This document shows, piece after piece, positions 13,017 to 25,700 of a DNA stretch of 29,811 nt. The notes beneath the pieces were generated by a model. The model was given only the letters and a program-made list of their open reading frames with translations. It made no database searches and was not told where the DNA came from. The stretch lies in contig JAHBMJ010001513.1 in the NCBI GenBank assembly GCA_018398765.1, positions 1-29,811 on the forward strand, in the 5' to 3' direction. Made by a program: the position numbers and the translations under genes. The stretch comes from Chromera velia. Its lineage: Eukaryota; Sar; Chromeraceae. The first letter of the stretch is position 1, and each line of letters begins with the position of its first letter.

Positions 13017-16000
13017 CGCGGGGAGGCCAAGAAGATAGAAGACAGACTGATGACAGTCCTCAGAGCAAGAATGCTTTCATATTTGCATCTGGTCTGTTTT
13101 TTTAAAATGAAACACTCCAATGTGATGAACCCACCTATCGAGACCATTCCGTACAGCCTGATCTCACCAATGGAGACAGGTTTGTCTGCTGAGTTGGTCA
13201 CTTTGTTGGTGGAGAAGAGGAAGTAGTTGAACGAACTCGCAGCACTGTCCGTGCAGAAAATCTTCGTCTCAGCCCGACTCCACGAAGTTTCCCCCGAAAA
13301 AGAAGCGATAGACGTCCACGCGGTTCCGTCTGTGGAACCTGAGACTGTCATTTTACTGGGACTCCGGGCAGGCGCGGTCGTCTCGTCCCGTGCTTCTATT
13401 GAGAATGAGGTCATCGTGAAGCTGCAGGGAATCTGCAAGACCACCTCCACGCTCACGTCTGTACCCGACGAAGTTCCTGAATTCGCCACGGCCCCGTCAG
13501 TAGTGAATCCTGACGCCGTCACCCCGTCGGCCCCGACTCTTTTGTCGAACACTCCGGAGGGCGCCCTCTCGTCGGATGCGAACGTCGTGGTGCCGCTGTC
13601 GAGATACCAGGCAGTGTTGCTCATGGCTCTGTAGAGACCCGGGCACACAGCGCCTGTGTAGACCTTGTAGAAGGTGTGTAGACTGTCGTAGGTGAAGGAC
13701 CCGTCCTTGGTCCAGGTGTCCCCGTCTCCAATGTCAGGGGGGGGGAGTTCGGCTGCATGCATACACGTTTGTTTGGTGATGGCGCATGGTGATTGTATCC
13801 ATCCACATACACAGGCTGATGTTATTTGTGCATGAAAATCAATATGTATCGCGCAAGATGATTAGACAGCGGGATCGATGTATGGGGTGCATTAAGAGAA
13901 TTAGATCGATCGATCGAGCATAGATACCCTCCCTCTGTGATTTCAGCTAGAGGAGTCGCCACATTCGACGCGGCATTCAACAGACTGTCAATTCTCCTAG
14001 CTGACAACGTGGAGAGGGGGAAAGAAGGAAGTCGGGGTGAAAACAAGGCATGCACACCAAACACAGATCGATCAAGACGAACAAGAAAGAGGCGCAGTCT
14101 CGAAAAGCGAGAATTAAAAAGAAAAATGAGAAGTTCTCGATCGATTTTTCTGCAGGTATTCCCTTGATCTACCTCAACCTCTATTCTATTCGCATTAATT
14201 AGTTTGACGCCCCTTGTCTCACTCCACACAGTATGGCTGAATCTTTGAACGTTCGAACACTCGAATAAATGCATAGAATTTCCGAAGTGTCCATCCAAAT
14301 CATTTGCACGCAATCACGGACTGACTGGTCATCTCAACCCCATACAGCGAGATGTCCCCGATCGTCATAGCATGATTCGAGGAGATTGATCCCTCTTCGT
14401 CTTGAGATACTCTCTTGCCAGTAAACCGAAAACAGTTGAAGGCTCCGAGAGTCTTGTTGGCAGTGAAGCTGCGCGTCTCGTCAGAGCTCCAATTGATCTC
14501 TCCCTCGTACGACCCCAGTTCCGTCCATGTGCCCGTACAGTCCAGAGATCCGCTGACGCTCATCTTACTCGGGGTTTGGTATTGGGATCCTGCACCGTTT
14601 CTTCCTTGGACTGCATACTGGTGCAGTGTGAAAAGACAGGGAGTCTGAAGAATGGCTTGAATATCAGCATCGCTTGCAGCGTTCGTTCCAGGTAGAGTGT
14701 TATCTGCTGTAGTGAATCCAGACCTCTGCTGGGCATCCCCGACAACGCCGTCAAATGCCCCGCTGATGGGCCACTCATTCGTTGCGAAGCCCCCCCCACT
14801 GCCTGCGTCGTTGTACCACGCCACGTTTGTCTTTGCTCTGTATCTGCCTCCACACACGCTCCCGCTGTAGTCCTTGTAGAGCGTGTAGACGGAGTTGTGC
14901 GTTTCTGTCGCATCCTTCGTCCATGTGTCACCTCTGCCGATGTCTGCGGGGGGAATGAGGGTCAGGGCAGAACAGGAAGAGACGCCGTCTCCTGTGAAGC
15001 CGCTGTTACACGTGCAGGTGAAGGAGCTGCCGGCGTTTGTGCAGGTGGCGTTGCCGTCGCAGTTGTGCGACCCGCCTCCGCAGAGGTCTGCGCACAGAGA
15101 ACATACACCCAGACATGGACTGCGTGATTGGTGCGTGTCGGTAGACAAACAAAACAAAACACTTCTTCGATCAGAGAGAGAGGTCTGCGACGGGGGAGAG
15201 AGAGAGAGAGAGTACCATGTGTAAAATTGAGAAAGAGCACACGGCAAAAATGAAATCAAACGGGAACGAAGAAGGGAGGGAACTGGAGAGCAAAGGAAGG
15301 AAACGGATGAGACTGGAGCAAAAAGGAAGGAAAATAGAAGCGCTGAATGAAATGGGGGGATCTGGGTGTCCGAAAAGAACAAAAAAAAAAAATCTCCTGA
15401 GATACCGATTGACCCTCCGTTCCATCGCCGGCTGACCGAGCACTGTTCCAATCAACTCGATGTCCGCAATGCTCACGCGATTATCGGCGAATCCCGCATT
15501 TTTCCGGACGTTGAACTTGAAGTAGTTGAAGGCTCCCAGCGTAGTGTTCACAGAGAATGTCTTTTGCTCGAGTGAGGTCCACGCGGTCTCTCCCGCATAA
15601 GATCCGAGCTCCACCCAGGAACTGCCGTCTGTTGAACCATACACAACCATCTTGCTGGGTGACTGCGTGTCAAAGTGCTGGTCCCGTGTTGTCACTTTGT
15701 ATGCGGAGAGAGCGACGCTGCAGGGGGTGTGGAGTACAAAATCGACGTTCGCCTCCCCGCCGCTCCCTAGTCCTATGTTCGCGATATTGTCCAGACTGCT
15801 GAACCAAGTGTTCGTCTGGTGGTCGAAGAGTGAGCCCGGGGCCTCTCAGCAGATCCGTAGGAGTACCAGCTGTTGTCGTCCCACCATTCGACGTTGCTCA
15901 TGGCCCGAAATCTTCCCGGACACACGCTGCCTGCGTAGTCCTTGTAGACTGTCTTCACGCCGTTGTAGGTCACAGAGGGGTCCTTGGTCCAGGAGGTACC

Positions 16001-19000
16001 GGTTCCGATGTCGGAGTAGGAAATGGCTACATTGGTTTCTGCATGCAGGCAGGCAGAATTAAGAGACACACATGCATATGGTAGACATGTTTGTGGATGC
16101 AAGGATCACGCGGCAGAAAGACTTCTGCAACTTAATTGAGCAAGAAGGAAAAGTCCCTTCCCTTCACGCCACATTTCAAATGCATGCGTGCATATGAATG
16201 AAGGCCGGAACCAAGGTATTTCTTTCGGCCTTCAGCTTGACTGCATGCATGGAACAGCTTGCCTGGTTTGGTTTTACTTTTCATCAAAGAGGTCGACGAG
16301 GAAAACGAACGACGAAAGAGAAAGGGAGGAAAGAAGAGAGAAGAAGGGTGAAGAAAGAGAAGAAATAAGGGTTTTGAGGAGTCGCTGAGGTGTATGCATT
16401 CAAGCAACTACCCAGAAAGAATATATACCAGACAACTTTGACCTGGACCAAACAAGCAGATACGCCGTCGCTTCTACCTCGCTCCTCTGCTCACCTTCGG
16501 TCCCAAACAACTGAATGTCACCAATGGCCAGATGTGAATCCGCCCCTTGCGAGATTCTCTTGGCAGTAAATCGAAAACAGTTGAACGCACCCAGAGTGCT
16601 GTCGGCTCTAAAAGTGCGCGTCTCCTCAGAGACCCAGTTGATCTCTCCCTCGAAAGACCCGAGCTCCGTCCATGTGCCCGAACAATCGTAAGATCCGCTG
16701 ACGCTCATCTTACTCGGGTTTTGGATACTTTCCCCCGCACCACTTCTTCCTTGGACCGCATACTGGTGTAATACGAAAAGACAGGGGGTCTGAAGAATCG
16801 CTTGGACATCAGCATCGCTTCCAGCATCAGTTCCGGGTTGAGGAAGTCCAGTTACGAAGCCCGATTTCTCATTATTAGTCGCAATGTTCCCGTCGAAGAT
16901 CCCACTGGGCGGCCACTCGTTGGCGCTAAAGGCCACCCCACTTCCGGTCTGGGCGAACCAATCGGTGTTGGTCTTCACTCTGTATCTCCCACTGCACACG
17001 CTCCCGCTGTAGTCCTTGTAGAGCGTGTAGATGGAGTTGTGCGTAACGGTCGCGTCCTTCGTCCATGTGTCACCTCTGCCGATGTCTGAGGGGGGAATGA
17101 CGGTGAGGGCAGAACAGGAAGAGACCCCGTCTCCTGTGAAGCCGCTGTTGCACGCGCAGGTGAAGGAGCTGCCGGCGTTTGTGCAGGTGGCGTTGCCGTC
17201 GCAGTTGTGCGAGGCGGAGTCGGCGCACAGATCTGCAGGCAGGCAGGCAGGCAGCCAGAGGCAGGTAGGCAGGCAGGCAGGCAGGCACAAAAGCAAGCAA
17301 AGAACGGCCAAGCAGAGCGAATGATACATGGGAACACGGGCAATGCAGGGTCGTCCCACCCACTCAGGCTGCCAAACCCCCTCCATATGTAAATAGGTGA
17401 TACAGAAACAGAGGCGACAGTCTAAGCTTCGATACACGATTGTAACTGCCTGCGAACGAATTGGGAATGCGAAGGGAGAGAAGGCGGGGATATGATATGA
17501 TCATATGATATGATATAGCATCTATGCGTGCGTCAATGTAATCAATCCAACGTACCTGAAACAACTCCGATCAGTTCAATGTCACTGACGCACGCCGCAG
17601 TATCGCTAGATCCCGAAACTTTTCGAATATCGAACTTGAAGTAGTTGAACAATCCCAACGTAGAGTTGGCAGAGAAGGTCTTCGCCTCGCCTAAGCCCCA
17701 AGATGTCTCTCCTGAATACGAACCGAGCTCCGTCCAGGAACTACCGTCCGTCGAGCCGTACACCCCCATCTTGGCGGGTGACTGCGCAGCTGCCAGGTGA
17801 GATTGATCTCCTCTTGACGTCACTGTGTAAGAAGAAAAGGCGACGCTGCAAGGTGTGTGGAGGACCAGCTCGACGTTCCCCTCTCCACTACTGCTTTGGC
17901 CCGTGTTCGGCGCATTTGTTGTTCCCAGCGTGACGTATCCCTGGGCCTGCTTGTCGAAGGCAGAGCTAGGTGACCACTCGTCTGAGGCAACGGAGTAAAT
18001 GCTCGCGTCTCCGTGCCATACAGTGTTGCTCATGGCCCTGAATCTCCCCTGACATGCACCTGTGCCTGTGTAGTCAATGTACTGGGTGTTCAGGCCGTTG
18101 TAAGTCACAGAGGGGTCCTTCGTCCAAGTGGTACCGGCTCCGATATCGGTGGGGGGAATGGCTGCATTGAAACAGAACGCACAAAGTCTCCTCCCAACCC
18201 CCCCTCCATACGTGCATACATTCATTTCATACAGAATTCTTTATCAAATGAACGCGGTCAGATTTCTGTATCAAATGAATACGGTCAACGCAAGGTCGTC
18301 TCATCCCACAAACGCACTCACGAGCATTCCTACATCGACACATACATCTGAAAGTGCAAAGAGACAGTCGAATCTTCAAACAACACCTGAAAACACATAC
18401 GAACCGATACATCCCTTCCTTCTCTTGACCCTCCCATCCGAGGAGCTTCACTGATCGATCGACTGACTGACCTTCGGGTGCCTCTGCGTAGAGCTGGATG
18501 TCTCCATTAACTTTCATACAGAATTCTTTTTCTTTTTATAGAATATGTATGAAAGTACATGCATGACTGACCTTCGGGTGCCTCTGCGTAGAGCTGGATG
18601 TCTCCATTAACTTTCATACAGAATTCTTTTTCTTTTTACAGAATATGTATGAAAGTACATGCATGACTGACCTTCGGGTGCCTCTGCGTAGAGCTAGATG
18701 TCTCCAAAACCCAGAGAGTCATCTGCGCTACCCGAAACCCGCTTTCCTGTGAAGAGAAAACAATTGAAGGATCCAAGCGTGCTGTCTGCCCGAAAAGTTT
18801 TCGTCTCCCCAGCGGTCCACCCGACTTCGCCAGAAAAGGCACCCAACTCCGTCCAGCTGCCCGTGCAGTCCCCCCCACTGACGGTCACCTTCGATGGATT
18901 TTTCGACAACGACGAGGACGAAGCCCATTCTTCAATCGCATACCCGTGAAGTGTAGCCGAGCAGGGGAGCTCGAGGACCACCTGCACGTTCGCGTCACTG

Positions 19001-19714
19001 GCCGCAGAGGTGCCGCTGACGGCGGTATCTGTGAGGAACCCTGCCTGCCCGACAGTGTCCGTGGTTAGGACGGAGACTCTGTCAAAGGCTCCGCTTTGGG
19101 GGCGTTCCCACGTGTCAAACCCCCCAGCGACGCCTGCGTCGAGTGTCCATGCCGTGTTGGTCTTTGCAATGTACTTTCCGGGGCACGCCGTGCCTGTGTA
19201 CTCCTTGTTGAGGGTGTATATGCCTTCGTAGAGGTGAGTGCCGTCCTTGGTCCACGTCTCCCCTCTGCCGATGTCCGAGGGGGGAAGGACGGTCAAGGCA
19301 GAACAGGAGATGCCAGAACCAGAGAAGCCAAAGATGCAGGAACAGGAGAAACTCCCGTCCGCATTGGAGCACGCAGCGTTCGAGTCACAGTTGTGAGTCC
19401 CGCTCCCACAGAAATCTGCAGACGGACAAGTAGACAGACAGACAGAGAGACAGAAGGGAAGGACAAATTCAGAACGTTTGTTCAGGATAAATTTGGAAAT
19501 TGATTTGTTTGGTCTGACTGCAGACGGACAAGTAGACAGACGATTTGTTTGGTCTGACTGCAGACGGACAAGTAGACAGACAGACAGATAGACAGAAGGG
19601 AAGGATAAATTCAGAACGTTTGTTCAGGATAAATTTGAAAATTGATTTGTTTGGTCTGACTGCAGACGGACAAGTAGACAGACGATTTGTTTGGTCTGAC
19701 TGCAGACGGATAGG

Positions 19715-19747
<33 letters not shown>

Positions 19748-22700
19748 GGGAAGGACAAATTCAGAACGTTTGTTCAGGATAAATTTGAAAATTGATTTGT
19801 TTGGTCTGACTGCAGACGGACAAGTAGACAGACAGACAGACAGACAGGAGGGAAGGACAAATTCAGAACGTTTGTTCAGGATAAATGTGAAAATTGATTT
19901 GTTTGGTCTGACTGCAGACGGACAAGTAGACAGACAGACAGACAGAGAGACAGAAGGGAAGGACAAATTCAGAAAGGCTACTCATATCTTGAAGCTGAAT
20001 GCCGATGCAACCGCGGAAGAGATAGAGCCGAAAGAGATAGAGAGAGATCCTCGACAGCTGAGAAAAGGCGTTCATCTGACGAAACGAAAGTCATTCATCG
20101 TCTCTGATCAGAAGCAAAAAACCATGAAAGGAAGGGACCAAGACAGGGAGGAAGCAAGGAGGGAGGCAAGGAAGGAGGGAGGGACGGCAGACGTACCGAC
20201 GTCCCCATACAGAATCAGTTCTCCAACGGCCAGCACTCCTCCCAGATAAGAGGGATCCTCTATTCTTTTCAGAGAGAACCGAAACCAGTTGAAGGGACCC
20301 GCAGTGGTCCCCGACCCCGCCCCGAAGACCCGGGTCTCCCCCTGAGTCCACCCCGACTCTCCCGAGAATGACGAAATTTCCGTCCACGTCGAACCCGAGT
20401 CAGACGACCCGTGCAACGTCATTGCAGTCGGACTGGTCTTCGACGCATCCGAGTCGTTCCGAGCCATCACCCCAAAGTGGGTCGCGTAGACATTGCAAGG
20501 CGTCTCCAGAAGGAGCATGTGGGGGCAGTCTGTCGTGTCTCCGCACCCCGAGGGAGTGGAGGACCACCCTGTGCCACCGTTAGAGATCCCAGGCTGATGA
20601 TCGAACGCACCCTGAGGAAACCACTCATTAGTGCCGTAGGCCCCGCCACCTGTTCGGCCCCACCAGTCTTCACTGCTCCCCGCTCTGTACGTCCCCGCAC
20701 ATGCTGCGTTGGTGCTTGTCTGTGTGTGGGTGTGGAAGCCCTCCCAGGACGTGCCGGTGTCTCTGGCCCAACTGGACCCCGTCCCGATGTCCGCGGGGGG
20801 AAAGCGGAACGCCCCGGCGTCTGCATGCAGGACGGGGGGGGGATCGAGTAAGGGTCATTCAGGCGGTCAAACGGGAGGGAAAAAAGGAAGGAAGGAAGAA
20901 AGAAGGAATGCATTCCTTAATTCGTTTATGCGGTCGGTGGAAAGATAGACTCAGAAGGAAGGGAAGGAGAAAGGATCGATCAGTCCTTCCACGGACGGGT
21001 CAAGAACGATCGAGACACGGGTGGTCAGCGGGAAAGGACATGAGCAGAGCATCCAACAAGAATACCCAAAAGAGAAAGGACACGAGCAGAGCGACCAACA
21101 AGAATACCCAAAAGCGAAAGGACACGAGCAGAGCGACCAAGAAGAATACCCAAAAGCGAAAGGACATGAGCAGAGCGTCCAAGAAGAATACCCAAAAGCG
21201 AAAGGACACGAGCAGAGCGACCAAAAAGAATACCCAAAAGAGAAAGGACACGAGCAGAGCGACCAAGAAGAATACCCAAAAGCGAAAGGATATGAGCAGA
21301 GCGTCCAAGACGAATACCCAAAAGCGAAAGGACACGAGCAGAGCGACCAAGAAGAATACCCAAAAGAGAAAGGACACGAGCAGAGCGACCAAGAAGAATA
21401 CCCAAAAGCGAAAGGATATGAGCAGAGCGTCCAAGCGAACAGACACGAGCAGAGCGACCAAGAAGAATACCCAAAAGAGCAAGGACACGAGCAGAGCGAC
21501 CAAGAAGAATACCCAGAAGAGAAAGGACACGAGCAGAGCGACCAAGAAGAATACCCAAAAGAGAAAGGACACGAGCAGAGCGACCAAGAAGAATACCCAA
21601 AAGAGAAAGGACACGAGCAGAGCGACCAAAAAGAATACCCAAAAGCGAAAGGACACGAGCAGAGCGTCCAAGAAGAATACCCAAAAGCGAAAGGACGCGA
21701 GCAGAGCGACCAAGAAGAATACCCAAAAGGATTCCCACACCCTCCCTCAACGGTACAAATCCCCTCGAAGACTGACCAGGAGTCCATCCAGATGCGTACA
21801 GTTTGAGGTCTCCCACTGAGACGGCTCCGTCGAGTTCCTTTGAGACTTTCTGAACGACGAACTTGAAGTACGTGAATGGGCCCAAAGAACTGTCTGCAGA
21901 GAATATGCGGGTTTCTCCTGCAGTCCATCCAATCTCTCCCGAAAAGCTCCCGACCTGCGTCCACGTACTGCCGTCTGTGGAACCATACACGCTCATCTTA
22001 CTCGGTGTCTGTTCTTGTGCATGATACAGAGTGTCGGGCCGCGCCTGGACCCCGAAGGCCTCCAGAGAGATCTTGCAGGGAATCTGAATGACCAATTCCA
22101 GGCTAGCGTCTGCTGAGCTGACTGTGGTGCCTGAGTTCAACACACTGCCTTCCGACTGGAAGGAGGAAAAGGACTCCAGAGCTCCAACCCCCCCGTCGAA
22201 TGCACCACTCGGAGGCCACTCACTGGTGCCAAAAATGAACGCACCGCCATCCCCACTCCACGCTGTGTCAGACATCGCCCTGTAGATTCCGGGACACACG
22301 GAGCCTGCGTAGTCTTTCTGTAGTGTGTGCAGGGCCGAATACTTCTGTGAGCGATCCTTCGTCCATGTGCCCCCTCTGCCGATGTCTGAGGGGGGAATGA
22401 GGGTGAGGGCAGAACAGGAAGAGACGCCATCTCCTGTGAAACCGCTGTTACAGGAACAAGTGAAGGAGCTGCCGGAGTTTTCGCATTGAGCATTCGCGTC
22501 GCAGTTGTGAGAGCCACTCAGACAGAGATCTGCGAACAAAATGCAAACAACCATGACAGATGAATGAATGAAAGAAAAAGCTCCAGTGAAAGCTTTTGCA
22601 CTCCATCTCTGTGCAAACCTGTGCAACATCTAGTCGCATTGATGAGGCAGAGAAAAGCGTCTAACAAGAAGGCGCTCATTCGAGTGCAGCGACAAAACAA

Positions 22701-25700
22701 TGAGCCAGACAGAAAACGAGAGAGCAATCCTAAAAGAGCGACAAACCAAGAGAGAGAGAGAGAGCAATCCTAATGGAAAGACGCTCATTCAAGTGCAACG
22801 ACAAAATCATGAGCAAGAGAGCCAACGCAAGCCGTCAGAAAAAAATGCATGAAGAACAATGCAAAGAGGAGACAAGACAGTCAAGAAATGAGTGAAAGTC
22901 GACACCAAAAAAAACGACTCACTCACTCACTCACCCTGAACGCTGGAACAGACCAGCTTGATGTCTCCCACCGCCACCTGGGCATCTGTCGACTTTTCAA
23001 CTTTCTGGAAGTCGAATTTGACATAATTGAAGGGCCCCAGATTGCTGTCGTCTGCCGTGAACGTCCGTACCTCCGACTGCGTCCACCCCGTCTCTCCGGA
23101 GAAGCTGCCGATCTGCGTCCAGGAACTTCCCTCTGTTGATCCGTAAACGATCCCTTTCGAGACCATCTGCTGATCGGCCGTTGTGTCCGACCTTGCCTGT
23201 AGAGCACATGCTAGGACGTTCAGGCTGCAGGGGGTCTTCAGGATCAATTCCACGTTCGCGTCTGTCCCACTGCCTGTGCCTGAATTGGTGACCACAGCCG
23301 CAGTGATGAAGCCTGACTTGGCCCTGTGACCCGACCCCCTTCTGTCAAAGGCCCCGCTGACAGGCCACTCGTCCGTGGCAAAAGAGAACCACCCGCCGTT
23401 CTCATACCATTCCGTGTTTGTCATCGCTCTGAACTCGCCTGGACACAGGGCCCCGGCATACTCCGTGGACATGGTGGGAAGGCCCCCGTAGGTCACTGAG
23501 GGGTCCTTCCTCCAACCGCCGCCTGTGCTGATGTCTGCCGGAGGGATGACGGCGGCGGACCCGGGGGTGGACGCTGCAGGAGAGACATCATGTGTTGCAG
23601 AATGTACATGAGGTGTTGCAGTATTGCAGAATGATGTCTGCCGGAGTGGCGGATGACGCTGCAGGAGAGAGACAGTTGGCTTTGCAGAAGAATCGAGAAA
23701 TAGTTTCTACTGAAAAAAGGACAGTGCAAGTTTCCACAGGCACAAGCCTGAAAGAAAATCACACACTGAAACTTTTGAAGATCTTGCATGAGACAATTTA
23801 GTTCGCACGGCACCGGAAAAACTGGAACGCGAGTTGGAATTAAAATAGAACCGTCCCATGAAGTGGTTGCAAAACTCCAGACCGTCAAAGCGTAAACTCG
23901 GCTTTTGTCTCTCTCTCTCTATATATATAAATATATAGATGCATGTATCTCTCTGTCTATGTATCTTATATCTATCCATTTATGCATCATTCTCTCTCTC
24001 TCTCCAGACTGACAGCTCCAGCTTGAGGCGTACAGCTCGATGTCTCCAATAGAAACATGAGCGTCCCCTGTTTGAGAAACTTTCTTCAACACGAATTTGA
24101 AGTACGTGAAAGCCCCCAGGGTGTCGTCTGCAGAGAACGTTTTCGTTTCCCCTTGGGTCCATGAGGTTTCTCCAGAGTAGGACCCTAGTTCCGTCCACGT
24201 GAGGAGGTCGTTGGAGCCATACACGGAGGCCTTGCTGATGCCTACGGCTGCATGGTTCCCGTCAGCTCGAAGCCGCATGCCGTAAGACGACAACCGCATA
24301 CTGCAGGGGGTTTGGAGAATGAGCTCAACGTTCGCGTCCGAACCGCTGGACGTTCCCGTGTCTGCAACGGTCCCACTGGTGTGGAAGCCCTGAAGGGACT
24401 GTCCGGGGAGACGGTCAAAGGCGCCGCTGGGGGGCCAGGAGCTGAGCCACTCATGGGAGGATCTCACTCGATAGACCCCCGGGCACACATCCCCGCTGTA
24501 GGTCTTGTAGAAAGTAGAGAAGCCTCCATAGGTAACGCTCGAGTCTGTCACCCATGTGTTGCCTGTCCCGATGTCTGCCGGAGGGATTAGAGTGGACTCT
24601 GCAGACAGGCAGGCAGACACGCAGACAAGGAGACAAGGAAAATGCGCCATGTGTTGCACGGCACCTGAGGTGTTGCAGTGTTGCAGAATGAAGCTTTTCA
24701 CCACCGCCAGAATGTCGATGGGGGGGATGGGGGTGCACTCGGCAGACAGACAGACAGGCAGACTCTATGGTTTCTTTCCCTCCTTTTCTTCAGACAGACA
24801 GACAGACAGGCAGACTCTATGGTTTCTTTCCCTCCTTTTCTTCAGACAGACAGACAGACAGACAGACAGACAGGCAGACTCTATGGTTTCTTTCCCTCCT
24901 TTTCTTCAGACAGACAGACAGGCAGACTCTATGGTTTCTTTCCCTCCTTTTCTTCAGACAGACAGACAGACAGACAGACAGAGAGGCAGGCAGCAAGATG
25001 CCCATGGTGAAAAGAAGGGAGGGAGGGAGGGAGGGAGGCATCAAGGACCAAGACCAATTTCGTGCTCTTTCCGCGAAAAGCAAATTTCTCTGCATGGCAT
25101 GCTACGTCTCTTCACACCTCCACTACCGCAAAGAAGGCATTCGTCTCCTCCCCTAGCGACGGCCACCCGGCCCACGTCCCTTCTTTACCTGTCCACACCC
25201 GTGCATGCAGTTCGATGTCCCCTGCCACCAGGTTGGAGTTTGTCGTGGAGGAAGAGGACTTCACAAGTGCAAATTTGAAAGATCTGAAGGGGCCGAGACT
25301 GCTGTCTGTGCTGAAGGTCTTCTTCTCCCCCAATCCCCACGACGTCTCCCCGTCATGCGACCCGATTTCCGTCCAGGTCGAGCCGTCGTCGTTGGACCCC
25401 GACACCACGGCTTTCGAGATCCCCCCCATGACGCAGCACTGCGTTCAGGATTCGAAAGTGTAGGCCTCAATTTTGAGGTCGCACGGAGCGTCGAGGCGCA
25501 ACTCCAAGCTGCTCCCGGAACCTGAAAGCCCTGCATTGCTCGCCTGAGAAGCCGTATGGAATCCCGTATTTCTGTATGAGATTCCTCCAAATCTGTCGAA
25601 GGCTCCACTAACAGGCCACTCCTCGAGGTGGAAGCTGGAGGTGCTGGAGGACCCATAGAGCCACTCGGTGTTGGATCTGGCACGAAATCTGCCGGGGCAT

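Noticed and set aside
13930-14010. Possible extra exon (minus strand, [11 protein letters not shown])
   Set aside because: Looks coding-like, but its only open frame needs phase 2 at the acceptor, which does not fit phase-1 neighbours; exons 15 and 16 join well without it.
18471-18710. CRISPR-like array (regular repeat and spacer)
   Set aside because: Repeats are copies of an exon edge and the spacers are the same hairpin; only three units.
20701-21819. Long plus-strand open frames with [14 protein letters not shown]-like repeats
   Set aside because: They follow from a 42-bp minisatellite being divisible by three, are open in several frames at once and lie in an intron of the minus-strand gene.
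24556-25278. Plus-strand frames rich in T-D-R-Q
   Set aside because: Translation of (CAGA)n and of the GGCAGACTCTATGG minisatellite.
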